Shown here piece by piece: positions 49,827-58,199 of a stretch of DNA of 64,000 nucleotides (positions are counted from its first letter, which is position 1; each line of letters starts with the position of its first letter). The notes beneath the pieces are model-generated. The model ran no database searches and was not told the origin of the DNA. It saw only the letters and a list, made by a program, of their open reading frames with translations. Both the position numbers and the translations under genes were made by a program. This DNA is from JBLRWS01 sp047921075. Its GTDB lineage: Bacteria; Bacteroidota; Rhodothermia; Balneolales; Balneolaceae. The stretch spans positions 22,642-86,641 of the forward strand of contig JBLRWS010000002.1 in assembly GCA_047921075.1 (NCBI GenBank), written 5' to 3'.

Positions 49827-50233
49827 CAACCACAGGCGCCTTTTATCGGGATCTTTCGTCCTTCCTTGATGATCAATTAAAGGAGTACGGCTTGCCTGTG
49901 TCGTACATTGAGGTGATTCGGATTCTGAACGAAAAAGAGAAAGCAACTCAGAAAGACATTTCGGAAGAGCTTGCACTGGCGCCCTCAACCATTACCCGGT
50001 TTGTGCGGAAATTGATCGATCGCGGCTGGGTTCAAAAAACCAGAGAGGGCCGGGAAGCCTATGTGTCCCTCACCGAAAAGGGAGAGCGACACTTTAAATT
50101 TGTTGAGCGCGACTATCAGCACGCCATGGATGCCCTCGACCGATTGTTGGGCGGCAAGTTTAGGGAAACTGTCGGCGGGCTTGCGGCGTACGGTTCGCAG
50201 CAACTGCAACCGCCCAAAGAAGGCCGCGATTAA
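49814..50233 (+). CDS. MarR-family transcriptional regulator
   Basis: This 139-aa winged-helix regulator has the MarR core: LPVSYIEVIRILNEKEKAT, QKDISEELALAPSTITRFVRKLIDRGWV and a wing QKTREGREAYVSLTEKG. The start is ATG 49814; a TTG at 49793 is in frame but lies within the operator palindrome. Its upstream region and first four codons are duplicated before the S9 gene. It ends overlapping the convergent HD gene by 4 bp. Its ligand is unknown. Confidence 0.85.
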   Translation: MTFHSTTGAFYRDLSSFLDDQLKEYGLPVSYIEVIRILNEKEKATQKDISEELALAPSTITRFVRKLIDRGWVQKTREGREAYVSLTEKGERHFKFVERDYQHAMDALDRLLGGKFRETVGGLAAYGSQQLQPPKEGRD

Positions 50234-50859
50234 AGCTCTTCCGCGAGGCGCGCTAAAAAATCGTTCATCACCTGCACCCTTTTCTCTGCCTCTCGCTTGC
50301 CGGCTTCAGTGCGCATTGTATCGGGCAACGCGAATAGTTTGGCGTAAAAATGGTCAATGGTCCAGCGGCTGTCATCGGCGTCTCGATGCTCACAAAAGGG
50401 ATCGGTCGGGTGGCACAGGGGACGCCCAAGCTCGGCCCCTACCATCAGGCAGCGGGCAATCCCAATAGCGCCAAGCGCCTCCATCCGGTCGGCATCCTGC
50501 ACGATGGCTGCATCGATGGTTTTGGGCTCTATATTTGCGGAAAAACTATGCGCTTCTATCGCGTGGGCAATTTGAGACCGCTTTGCACGGGGAACCTGCA
50601 GCGTAGCGAGAAATGCATCCGCTTGCGCAGCGGCGTGTTTGGATGCAAGCTTTCGATGGGGGTGGTTTTTGGGGTACGAGACACAATCGTGCAGCCAGGC
50701 GGCCAGAACGGCAATGAACTCGGAGCCCTCTTCCTCCTGTAGTAACAGGCGCACATTCTTTACCACCCTTCGCACATGCGGCAAGCCATGGGCGCTGTCG
50801 GTGGACGGTTGCGTAGAGATGAATTCTTCGCAAGCTTTTTCGAGGTGTTGGAGAGTCAT
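50230..50859 (-). CDS. HD-domain phosphohydrolase
   Basis: This 209-aa soluble protein has the HD metal ligands: His24 in AHGLPHVRRV, the HD pair in WLHDC (about residues 56-57) and the Asp in DADRMEALGAIG. This pattern fits the YedJ-like branch. The substrate is unknown; HD enzymes act on nucleotides or similar phosphoesters. The gene is the third of an operon: its ATG overlaps the YaiO gene's stop (TAATG). It overlaps the MarR gene by 4 bp at the convergent end. Confidence 0.82.
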   Translation of the reverse strand: MTLQHLEKACEEFISTQPSTDSAHGLPHVRRVVKNVRLLLQEEEGSEFIAVLAAWLHDCVSYPKNHPHRKLASKHAAAQADAFLATLQVPRAKRSQIAHAIEAHSFSANIEPKTIDAAIVQDADRMEALGAIGIARCLMVGAELGRPLCHPTDPFCEHRDADDSRWTIDHFYAKLFALPDTMRTEAGKREAEKRVQVMNDFLARLAEEL

Positions 50860-52115
50860 TAAAAGCGGTATCTGAATCCGGTTTCGAGGGTCAGGATATC
50901 TGTGAATCCGGAAAATGGCGGAATTTCCTGTCGGGTATATTTTATCTCACCGAACAGCTGCACGTGTGTATTTGGAATGAGGTAGTTGCCGCGCAACCCG
51001 ATAAATTGAGATCGCTGAAAGCGGTCCTGAGCGCCGGAATCAATCAGGCGGTTTTCGTCAGCCGAAAAACCGAAGCCGCCCAACAGGGTGGTGTACCGGT
51101 CGGGGTGGCCGTGAAACCTGCGGGCCAGCAGATTCAAGGCGGCCGATGTGCCGGCCGATTGCGGCGTGATGAAAGGACGGGCAGAAAAAAACCAGCTTCG
51201 CCAGTAGTGACTTATCGAACCGGTGAAAATAAATACGTCATCATTGGTAAAGGAGAGGTATCGAAAGCCCGCGCTTCCCTCAAACCCTTTGGGAAAGGCA
51301 CGATAGAGTTCGGCGCCGGTGCGAACGTCCGGAAAGAGGGTGCTGGAGGAAATCCCCACATTCAGATAACCGTACCATTTGGACGAAAAGCGGGGATAGG
51401 CATCCAGCTCGGCCTGAACATTGGTTCGTGAAAAACGGTGTGCTACGTTGACTCGCGCGATCACCGGGCCGCGTGAGGTTGCGCGATGCACCTCTCCGTA
51501 CAGCCGTTCCCACGAGGCGATGTTATTTGAAAAATCGTCCCTCAATAAGCCAACGGCCACCATGGTGCGCCGCTCATCTTGCTCAATACGCAGCCGAAGT
51601 TGTCGGGCATCCTCCCTCTCGGGTGAGATTTCGTCAACTCGGTCAAGGCGCGAGAGGGCCTGGCTGTACCGCTTTAATTCGGTGGTAACAAGGGCATGGC
51701 GAAACTGAGCATCCGGATCGTCGGGTTGTTGATCGGCAACACGACGCGCAAAAGGTTCTGCGGTGTTAAAATTACCCGACCATAACTCAATATCAGCCCT
51801 TGTTGCAATGGCTTGCATGTTATCGGGATCGTCTTGGAGAACGATGGCCAGTTCCCGGCGGGCATCCCGAAACTGACGATCCCATCCATGAACACGCGCC
51901 AAAAAAATGCGTACTTCGTGATAATCGGGGGCCACCTGCAGGATCTCCCTGCTCAGAGACCGGGCGCGTTCCCACTGGCCGTCGGCGGCCTGTTGGCGGG
52001 CCTGCTCAAAAGCGGCATCCACATCCATTTCCTGTTGTGCAAAAACGGGCGCTGCGGCCAGCATGCAACACAGAGCGAACCCAATTACGGGAGCAATACG
52101 TATCATAAAGGTCAT
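50859..52115 (-). CDS. YaiO-family outer-membrane beta-barrel with TPR domain
   Basis: The 418-aa protein has a signal peptide ending PVFAQ. It then has TPR-like repeats (about residues 30-170, DGQWERARSLSREILQVAPDYHEVRIFLA and similar) and a C-terminal barrel of repeated alternating strands that ends in the aromatic FRYRF, an outer-membrane insertion signal. This layout matches the YaiO family of unknown role. ATG 52115 overlaps the rhodanese stop (TAATG). It sits between a rhodanese lipoprotein and an HD hydrolase in one operon. Confidence 0.8.
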   Translation of the reverse strand: MTFMIRIAPVIGFALCCMLAAAPVFAQQEMDVDAAFEQARQQAADGQWERARSLSREILQVAPDYHEVRIFLARVHGWDRQFRDARRELAIVLQDDPDNMQAIATRADIELWSGNFNTAEPFARRVADQQPDDPDAQFRHALVTTELKRYSQALSRLDRVDEISPEREDARQLRLRIEQDERRTMVAVGLLRDDFSNNIASWERLYGEVHRATSRGPVIARVNVAHRFSRTNVQAELDAYPRFSSKWYGYLNVGISSSTLFPDVRTGAELYRAFPKGFEGSAGFRYLSFTNDDVFIFTGSISHYWRSWFFSARPFITPQSAGTSAALNLLARRFHGHPDRYTTLLGGFGFSADENRLIDSGAQDRFQRSQFIGLRGNYLIPNTHVQLFGEIKYTRQEIPPFSGFTDILTLETGFRYRF

Positions 52116-53002
52116 TACATCACCACAGAATCTTCCAGATTGCCGTATTCCGACCAAGAGCCTTCGTACGGGCGAACCGAATCGTACCCCATCAAGCGCA
52201 GCGTAAAGTAGGCGTGAGAGCCACGAACGTTGGTATGGCAGTGAGGAATCACCTCTTTATCGGGGGTGATGCCCATGGCGAGATATTGAGCCTGAATGGC
52301 AGCGGCACTTCGAAAATAGGGAACACCATCCTGCTCCAGCACGCTGTTCCATTCAAGGTTTACCGCATTCGGAATATGGCCGCCTTTGAGCGCCCGGCGA
52401 TCGGTTCCGGTAAATTCGCCCTCACTGCGTGCGTCGAAAACGATGACGTTCGGGTCGTCAATCACTGAACGGAGATAGGTAATGTCGCAACTCAGGTTTT
52501 CCTGTACCGATACGGAGAAGCTGCCCCGTGTGGTTGGTTGCGGTTCTTCGTCTGTGGAATAACCGTCCGCAAGCCAGCCCTGCAGGCCGCCATTTAAAAT
52601 GGAGGCATTACCGAAGCCGTAATAGTCTAGGGCATAGAACAGCCGCGCAGCGGAAAGCGCATTCCCATCGTCATAGAGAATCACCCGGTCGTCGTTGTTT
52701 AATCCGATCTCTTGCATCATCTGCTCGAACGATTCCACATCAACGAGAAAGTGTTCAATTTCATGATCCGGATCAGACAGGCTCGAAACAGCCGGAAAGT
52801 GAACGGCACCCGGAATGACCCCGTTCTCGATGGAGGGGCGGGTATCGATCAGGAAAAGATCTCCATCTTGTAACTCTTGTTCCAGTGCAGCTGCATCAAC
52901 TAAAAGATGAGCATTTGGATACGATTCCAGCAGATGGTTCTGCTCGGCTGTGCAGCCGGCAATCAAAAAGAGGAGAATAATAACAGAAAGGCGATGGATC
53001 AT
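52115..53002 (-). CDS. Rhodanese-like sulfurtransferase lipoprotein
   Basis: This 295-aa lipoprotein starts at ATG 53002 (acylated Cys17 in FLIAGC); an in-frame ATG at 53038 would add 12 residues. It has two rhodanese domains. The N-terminal one (about 45-150) lacks an active Cys, and the C-terminal one has VIPHCHTNVRGSHAYF, where Cys sits in the catalytic loop. It would transfer sulfane sulfur, for example from thiosulfate, in the periplasm. It heads the operon with YaiO and HD genes, both coupled by TAATG overlaps. Confidence 0.85.
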   Translation of the reverse strand: MIHRLSVIILLFLIAGCTAEQNHLLESYPNAHLLVDAAALEQELQDGDLFLIDTRPSIENGVIPGAVHFPAVSSLSDPDHEIEHFLVDVESFEQMMQEIGLNNDDRVILYDDGNALSAARLFYALDYYGFGNASILNGGLQGWLADGYSTDEEPQPTTRGSFSVSVQENLSCDITYLRSVIDDPNVIVFDARSEGEFTGTDRRALKGGHIPNAVNLEWNSVLEQDGVPYFRSAAAIQAQYLAMGITPDKEVIPHCHTNVRGSHAYFTLRLMGYDSVRPYEGSWSEYGNLEDSVVM

Positions 53003-53092
53003 AGCGGCTCCGTACTTTAGGGTTTCGTGAATATACAAATGTACGGCGAAAGTCGTGGAGACTCGGTCGGCAGCGGTGAAGGGGTAGAATAT

Positions 53093-53116
53093 TTAAAAGA
53101 TAAATTACTCTTTAAT
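53093..53116. promoter_or_regulatory. Candidate regulator site upstream of ric
   Basis: TTAAAAGA (53093-53100), then 8 nt, then TCTTTAAT (53109-53116) forms an imperfect palindrome. It matches the perfect inverted repeat upstream of rrf2 (53934-53957). Confidence 0.5.
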
Positions 53117-53182
53117 CTTTATATTACCTTCATACAGAGCCAGTAGCTTCTGCAACGAGATTTAACCAATGAATGATTTATT

Positions 53183-53905
53183 ATGAACAGACAAACAGTA
53201 GATTCTGCAAACCAGACCGTCGGCGAAATTGTAGCGAAAAACTATCAGGCAGCGAGTGTATTCCGCAAATACGGAATTGATTTTTGCTGTGGCGGGGGTG
53301 TGTCGCTGCAATATATTTGTAAAAAAAAGGGGGTGGATCTTGGAGAGATCACCAACGAATTGGAACAAACCATGAGGGAGATGGGAGATATTCCTGATTC
53401 GTTTAACGCCTGGGAACCCACGTTTTTGATCGATTATATCATCGATACCCATCATACGTTTGTTCGAACCAAAATACCGGAGATTCTGGCCTATGCACAA
53501 AAAGTTGCGAAGGTTTATGGTGACAGTCATCCGGAAAACCGAGAGATCGCCGCGCGGTTTGAGGTTCTTTCGAAAGAGCTGATGGACCATATGGAAGATG
53601 AGGAAGAGGTTGTGTTCCCACAAATAAGGTCCATTTATGAACGCAGAAAGCGTGGGGTGAAGATATCGGATAAAGAGTTGAATGCCCTGCGCGACGGCCT
53701 AAACGAAATGGAGGAAGACCATGACGGAGCGGGTGCTGTAATGGCTGAAATACGGGCGCTAAGCAATCAGTACAACCCGCCCGAAAGTGCATGCACAACG
53801 TATCGTATACTCTATAAAAATCTGGAATCTTTTGAAGAAAACCTGCATAAGCATGTGCATCTCGAGAATAACATTTTATTCAAAAAAGCCCTGTCGCTTT
53901 CTTAA
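53183..53905 (+). CDS. ric: RIC/ScdA di-iron protein for repair of iron-sulfur centres
   Basis: RIC proteins (YtfE in E. coli, ScdA in Staphylococcus) repair iron-sulfur clusters damaged by nitric oxide or peroxide. The N-terminal DUF542 motif is YGIDFCCGGG (Cys35-Cys36). The hemerythrin domain follows with His90-His91, His136 (DHMEDEEEVVFP), His180 (EEDHDGAG) and a terminal HKHVHLENN stretch. The 240-aa length is typical. It lies upstream of an Rrf2 regulator and the nos operon, which suggests a nitrosative-stress role here. The start ATG is clear. Confidence 0.92.
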   Translation: MNRQTVDSANQTVGEIVAKNYQAASVFRKYGIDFCCGGGVSLQYICKKKGVDLGEITNELEQTMREMGDIPDSFNAWEPTFLIDYIIDTHHTFVRTKIPEILAYAQKVAKVYGDSHPENREIAARFEVLSKELMDHMEDEEEVVFPQIRSIYERRKRGVKISDKELNALRDGLNEMEEDHDGAGAVMAEIRALSNQYNPPESACTTYRILYKNLESFEENLHKHVHLENNILFKKALSLS

Positions 53906-53927
53906 AAGGGAGCATGAATAGGGAACG

Positions 53928-53963
53928 GTCAAGTTAAAAGATATTTCACTCTTTTAACTTGAC
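53928..53963. promoter_or_regulatory. Perfect 14-bp inverted repeat upstream of rrf2
   Basis: GTCAAGTTAAAAGA (53928-53941) and TCTTTTAACTTGAC (53950-53963) are perfectly complementary over an 8-nt spacer. There is no T run, so it is unlikely to be a terminator. The right arm contains the TTG at the candidate promoter's -33 position, so it could be the Rrf2 operator. Confidence 0.6.
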
Positions 53964-53989
53964 AATGGTATTCGGTGTGCGTAGTTTAA
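53959..53989 (+). promoter_or_regulatory. Candidate Bacteroidota-type promoter for rrf2 and nos
   Basis: TTG at 53959-53961 and TAGTTTAA at 53982-53989 are spaced by 20 nt. They approximate the TTG and TAnnTTTG elements of Bacteroidota sigma-ABfr promoters. It sits 25 bp before the ATG. Confidence 0.4.
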
Positions 53990-54013
53990 GATTCACAACT
54001 CCTTTATCTTTTT

Positions 54014-54342
54014 ATGTTATCAAAATCGTGTACATATGGTCTTCGCGCCGCCGTTCTTCTCGCAACAAAGGAGAAGGAGGTATACGTTACGATTAAAGAG
54101 CTTAGCGATGAGCTCGATATATCGTTCTTTTTTCTGACCAAAGTATTGCAGCAGCTAACGAAAGCGGAGTTGCTGGAATCCTACAAAGGCCCGAACGGCG
54201 GAGTNNNNNNNNNNNNNNNNNNNNNNNNNNNNNNNNNNNNNNNNNNNNNNNNNNNNNNNNNNNNNNNNNNNNNNNNNNNNNNNNNNNNNNNNNNNNNNNN
54301 NNNNAGGAAGCTGTTTTAAAGGAATTATTTGAGAATAAATAA
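54014..54342 (+). CDS. Rrf2-family transcriptional regulator, interrupted by an assembly gap
   Basis: The visible N-terminus (63 residues) has the Rrf2 pattern MLSKSCTYGLRAAVLLAT, then the HTH (KELSDELDISFFFLTKVLQQL) and KGPNGGV. The gap of 100 Ns follows, and after it the end reads EAVLKELFENK with a TAA at 54342. The total length is not a multiple of three with 100 Ns, so the true gap is another size. Rrf2 proteins such as NsrR and IscR bind iron-sulfur clusters and sense NO or cluster status. The cysteine region is in the gap. Its place between ric and the nos operon suggests an NO-responsive role. Confidence 0.8.
54205..54304. other. Assembly gap of 100 Ns
   Basis: Exactly 100 Ns interrupt the rrf2 gene. 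The length is a conventional placeholder, since the flanking reading frames do not join across it. Confidence 0.99.
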
Positions 54343-54369
54343 GAATCCATACTCTTTAAACTTAAAATT

Positions 54370-54846
54370 ATGAAGTCGACACTACTTTCACTACTGATTA
54401 TAACAACGGCTCTGTTCTTGAGCTCGTGCAACGGAGAGCCAACCGAACGGCAAGCAGAAGGGCAACAAGAACAACAAGAGCAGGGACTTACACCCTTTGA
54501 GCTTGAACACGGAATCGGCCCTGTAACAGAGCGGCTCAGTGTGGGCGATGATATCGATATGGAGATGATGCAGAAGGGAAAAAATATATTCGAAATGAAG
54601 TGTGAAATGTGCCACAACATGGAGGGGCGCATGGTAGGCCCGGCCCTGGGTGATGTGATGGAGCGGCGCAGCCCTGAATTTGTGATGAATATGATCCTGA
54701 ATCCGGGAGAAATGGCACGCAGCCATCCGGAAGGGGAAAAGATGCTACGAGAATACATGACGGTAATGCCTTATCAAAATGTGCAGGAAGATGAAGCGCG
54801 AGCGATTGTCGAATATCTGCGGCATTACACAAGGAACAACCCATAA
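54370..54846 (+). CDS. Lipoprotein c-type cytochrome of the nos cluster
   Basis: This 158-aa lipoprotein (Cys near residue 20 in FLSSC) has one heme-binding motif, CEMCH (Cys78, Cys81, His82), and a likely axial Met in the TVMPYQ segment near residue 136. It is the class I fold with a long linker after the lipobox. Clade II nos clusters often carry such cytochromes to feed electrons to NosZ. It is 33 bp upstream of nosZ in the same strand order, likely the first structural gene of the operon. Confidence 0.85.
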   Translation: MKSTLLSLLIITTALFLSSCNGEPTERQAEGQQEQQEQGLTPFELEHGIGPVTERLSVGDDIDMEMMQKGKNIFEMKCEMCHNMEGRMVGPALGDVMERRSPEFVMNMILNPGEMARSHPEGEKMLREYMTVMPYQNVQEDEARAIVEYLRHYTRNNP

Positions 54847-54879
54847 ACCAACCCTCAACTGGAACAAACAACCAATACA

Positions 54880-56853
54880 ATGAATGCACTAAAGAAATGG
54901 CGGGGAATACTGATTGGAGCGGGGATTTTAACGATCGCTGCACTGATTCTAACAGGATGCCCCTCACAACAACAGATGTTGGACCAGGGAAGCGCAGCAC
55001 AAAAAGTGTATGTGGCCCCCGGGGAACATGACGAATACTACGGATTTTTTTCCGGTGGATATAGTGGGCAACTAAGCGTATGGGGCCTTCCATCAGCCCG
55101 TATGCTAAAGGTGATCCCGGTATTTTCACAAGATCCCGAAACCGGATACGGCTACTCGGAAGAGACCAAGCCACTGCTCGAAACAACCTACGGATTTATT
55201 CCATGGGATGATTCGCACCACCCTCATATCTCTCAAACCAATGGCGATTCGGACGGCCGTTGGATTTACATCAATGCGAACAATACGCCGCGTATTGCCA
55301 GAATTGATCTGAAAACATTTGAGACAAAAGAGATTCTGGAATTGCCAAATACGGGTGGTAATCACGCCTCCTCGTTTGTAACGGCTAATTCGGAATACGT
55401 AATCGGCGGAACCCGCTTCAGTATTCCGTACGAGCAGGATCTGGATGTGCCGATTGAAAGTTACAGCCAGGAATTTCGGGGCGCCCTCACGTTTGTCGAA
55501 CTTGATGAAGAAACCGGCAGCATGGACCTCGATTTCCAAATTATTGTACCGCCCTACAACTATGACCTTGGCCGTGCCGGTAAAGGAGCTTCTGAAGACT
55601 GGGTGTTTTTCACAACCTACAATACAGAAGAAGCGCATACCATGTTGGAAGTAAATGCTTCCCGAAACGATAAAGACTTTATCGCTGCCGTAAACTGGAA
55701 AAAAGCAGTTGAGTTGGTACGCAACGGCCACGGGCAGCAAATGCCCGGTGATTATGTACATAATTACTATCCAAACAATCAAGGGTATGCTGTATCGGAT
55801 CGGAAAAGCGGAGTCACCGTTTTGGATACACGTACTATAGATGAAGATTTCATCTACTACCTGCCAACACCAAAATCACCTCACGGTGTGGATATCGACC
55901 CAACCGGCGAATATATCGTAGGTGGCGGGAAGCTGGCAACGGTCATTCCGGTGCACTCATTCTCCCGAATGATTGAGGCAATTGACGCAGGCTCTATCGT
56001 TGAGCGTATTGATGGAATACCGGTGCTCGATTACGATGCCACCATTATCGGTGAAGTTGAGAATCCGGGTCTTGGCCCACTTCACACTGAGTTTGATGGG
56101 CAGGGATACGCCTATACATCGGTCTATATCTCATCCGAAATCGTAAAATGGTCGCTGGATACATTTGAAGTAGTGGATCGAATCGATTCATACTACTCCA
56201 TTGGTCACCTGATGATCACAGCCGGTGATAATGTGAATCCGCATGCGCGATATCTTGTGGGCCTTACCAAAACGGCCAAAGACCGATATCTGCCAACAGG
56301 ACCGAAGCAAAACCACCCTGCACAGCTGTATGATATCAGCGGGGACCGAATGGAATTGCTGCTCGACTTCCCAACCATTGGCGAGCCGCATTACGCACAG
56401 GCTATTCACGCAGACAAAGTGAAGCCAAATGTGGCACAAATTTACGAGATGGAGGATAACGACCACCCACAAGCGCTCGGAAGAATTACAGACAACCGTG
56501 TTGAAAGAGACGGGAATGTTGTAAGAGTGTATATGGGAGCCACCCGAAGCCATTTCCGTCCGGATAACATTGAAGGTATAAAAGTAGGCGATACGGTTTA
56601 CTTCCACCTTACCAATATGGAACAGGAGTGGGATGTGGTACACGGTATTGCAATCAAAGGAGCTCAGAACGCTGAGATTCTTGTAGCACCGGGACAGACC
56701 AAGACCATGAAGTGGACTCCGAACAGAACCGGTATCTATCCGTTCTACTGCACCGCATTCTGCTCGGCTCTCCACCAGGAGATGCAGGGTTATGTGCGGG
56801 TATCGGCTGCCGATTCCAATGTGCAACTATCCTGGAAAACCGGAACAAACTAA
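54880..56853 (+). CDS. nosZ: Clade II nitrous-oxide reductase NosZ
   Basis: NosZ reduces N2O to N2 in the periplasm. The 657-aa protein has an N-terminal beta-propeller with CuZ ligands (DDSHHPH, His113, His114 and His116) and a C-terminal cupredoxin CuA domain. The CuA motif is CTAFCSALHQEM, with Cys624, Cys628, His632 and Met635, plus His588 in VVHGIA. The signal is Sec-type, not Tat (no RR), and ends ILTGC. That looks like a lipobox, which would anchor the enzyme. Both features mark clade II. It is the core gene of the operon. Two strong hairpins follow. Confidence 0.96.
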   Translation: MNALKKWRGILIGAGILTIAALILTGCPSQQQMLDQGSAAQKVYVAPGEHDEYYGFFSGGYSGQLSVWGLPSARMLKVIPVFSQDPETGYGYSEETKPLLETTYGFIPWDDSHHPHISQTNGDSDGRWIYINANNTPRIARIDLKTFETKEILELPNTGGNHASSFVTANSEYVIGGTRFSIPYEQDLDVPIESYSQEFRGALTFVELDEETGSMDLDFQIIVPPYNYDLGRAGKGASEDWVFFTTYNTEEAHTMLEVNASRNDKDFIAAVNWKKAVELVRNGHGQQMPGDYVHNYYPNNQGYAVSDRKSGVTVLDTRTIDEDFIYYLPTPKSPHGVDIDPTGEYIVGGGKLATVIPVHSFSRMIEAIDAGSIVERIDGIPVLDYDATIIGEVENPGLGPLHTEFDGQGYAYTSVYISSEIVKWSLDTFEVVDRIDSYYSIGHLMITAGDNVNPHARYLVGLTKTAKDRYLPTGPKQNHPAQLYDISGDRMELLLDFPTIGEPHYAQAIHADKVKPNVAQIYEMEDNDHPQALGRITDNRVERDGNVVRVYMGATRSHFRPDNIEGIKVGDTVYFHLTNMEQEWDVVHGIAIKGAQNAEILVAPGQTKTMKWTPNRTGIYPFYCTAFCSALHQEMQGYVRVSAADSNVQLSWKTGTN

Positions 56854-56868
56854 AGAAAACCCCTCGTT

Positions 56869-56892
56869 CCGCCCCGAAACTTTTCGGGGCGG
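56869..56892 (+). other. Strong hairpin after nosZ, 1
   Basis: CCGCCCCGAA pairs with TTCGGGGCGG across a 4-nt loop. Only four Ts follow after GGAC, so it may reduce read-through or protect the nosZ message 3' end rather than terminate fully. Confidence 0.6.
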
Positions 56893-56906
56893 GACTTTTG
56901 ATCCAA

Positions 56907-56934
56907 CCCGGATCCGGCAGCCGCCGGGTCCGGG
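56907..56934 (+). other. Strong hairpin after nosZ, 2
   Basis: CCCGGATCCGGC pairs with GCCGGGTCCGGG (one T-G wobble) over the 4-nt loop AGCC. It lies 14 bp after hairpin 1 and is followed by an A/T-rich stretch, not a clear T run. Confidence 0.6.
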
Positions 56935-57080
56935 ATATTTAAAAAGCTTATTCTTTGATTTGCTGATGGTGTTGATAAACGAAGCAACGGAACAGTGGAC
57001 GATGATTCTCTTTCGGGAGAAACCTGTCCCCCTCCTCACAACACCATCACCAAACCAAACAATGCAAAACAGATAATACA

Positions 57081-57665
57081 ATGAACTGGAAATCGAGAAT
57101 ACTAATGGCAGCCGGAGCGTTGATGCTGATCGGTTTGTATTATCAGCCCTTCTGGTCTATTTCCATGTCGGCCCCACAGTATCCGGAAGGGATCGGAATG
57201 TATATCCATATCGACGATGTAACCGGCCATAATCGCCACGATTTGCAGAGCATTAACACACTAAACCACTATATCGGAATGGCGGAAATACACCGCGACG
57301 ATTTTCCGGAATTTGAGGTGATGCCATGGATTATTGGCGGGATGATTGTTCTGGGATTGATCGCTGCCGCTTTCGGTAGCAGCAAGCTGATGTTGATCTG
57401 GATAGGCCTGATGGTGGTGATGGGGATTGTGGGGCTTGTGGATTTTTATATCTGGGGATATGAATACGGCCACAATTTAAGTCCCGACGCACCGATAAAA
57501 GTGCCCGGAATGAGTTATCAGCCACCCTTAATTGGCTGTAAGCAGTTGCTAAACATTAACGCCTGTTCGTGGCCGTATATAGGCTCCGCATACATCGGGC
57601 TTTCCATGATATTTGCATCCGGCGCGTACTGGATGAATAAGAAGCAAACCAATAAGAAGGGGTAA
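57081..57665 (+). CDS. Four-TM membrane protein of the nos operon
   Basis: This 194-aa protein has about four TM segments (residues 7-24, 80-100, 105-125 and 165-185) and a periplasmic loop after TM1 that contains the PQYPEGIGMYIHIDDVTGHN stretch with several His and Asp residues. I do not recognise a named family. Similar proteins accompany clade II nosZ in Bacteroidota-type operons, so a role in NosZ electron supply or copper handling is possible. It follows nosZ by 227 bp and precedes the first NosL-like gene by 4 bp. Confidence 0.7.
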   Translation: MNWKSRILMAAGALMLIGLYYQPFWSISMSAPQYPEGIGMYIHIDDVTGHNRHDLQSINTLNHYIGMAEIHRDDFPEFEVMPWIIGGMIVLGLIAAAFGSSKLMLIWIGLMVVMGIVGLVDFYIWGYEYGHNLSPDAPIKVPGMSYQPPLIGCKQLLNINACSWPYIGSAYIGLSMIFASGAYWMNKKQTNKKG

Positions 57666-57669
57666 ACAA

Positions 57670-58164
57670 ATGAAGAAAGTTTTAAAAATTGGAATCGTAA
57701 TGAGTCTGCTTATGCTGTCATGCGCCGGCGAGCAGGAGCAAGAGGAAACGGTATTTATTTACACCAATGAAGTAGATATCCGTTACGGAAACGATCATTG
57801 CAGCTTTACCGGCGATGCCATCACAACCGTACGATATGGTGGAAAAATAGCCATGAATAACGGCACCGAGCATAAATTTATGTCGGTTGAATGCATGGCC
57901 GGTTACTACCTGGGCATGCAGGAAAAAGCGGAGATCAAAACAATGGAAACCGTCGATTTTGCACACGGACAGAAATTTATCCCTGTGGAAAAAGCAGTCT
58001 ATTTAAAGAGCTCACTGCGGCCCAGTCCCAACGGACTGAACCTAACCGCGGTGGATGACGGAAACGAAAAAATGAAGCAGTATATCTACGACGCTTACCC
58101 GGGAGAATACCTCTCCTGGAATGAGGTGTTAGATCATGTAAAGGCCGAGTGGAACCTGCAGTAA
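57670..58164 (+). CDS. NosL-like lipoprotein with altered metal site
   Basis: This 164-aa lipoprotein (Cys18 in LMLSC) resembles the NosL next to it but differs at the copper site. Where canonical NosL has CSYCRMM it has CSFTGDA, so the second Cys and the Met pair are gone. The SVECMAGYY motif and the C-terminal GEYLSWNEVLDHVK pattern are retained. It may be a structural or regulatory paralogue of the copper chaperone rather than a copper donor. It lies between the membrane protein and the canonical nosL. Confidence 0.8.
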   Translation: MKKVLKIGIVMSLLMLSCAGEQEQEETVFIYTNEVDIRYGNDHCSFTGDAITTVRYGGKIAMNNGTEHKFMSVECMAGYYLGMQEKAEIKTMETVDFAHGQKFIPVEKAVYLKSSLRPSPNGLNLTAVDDGNEKMKQYIYDAYPGEYLSWNEVLDHVKAEWNLQ

Positions 58165-58199
58165 CGAAAGATAAAACTTAAAAAAACGAGGTGATGACC

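Noticed and set aside
54102..54758. Minus-strand frame across the N gap
   Set aside because: It exists only because Ns are translated, and it is antisense to the rrf2 and cytochrome genes.
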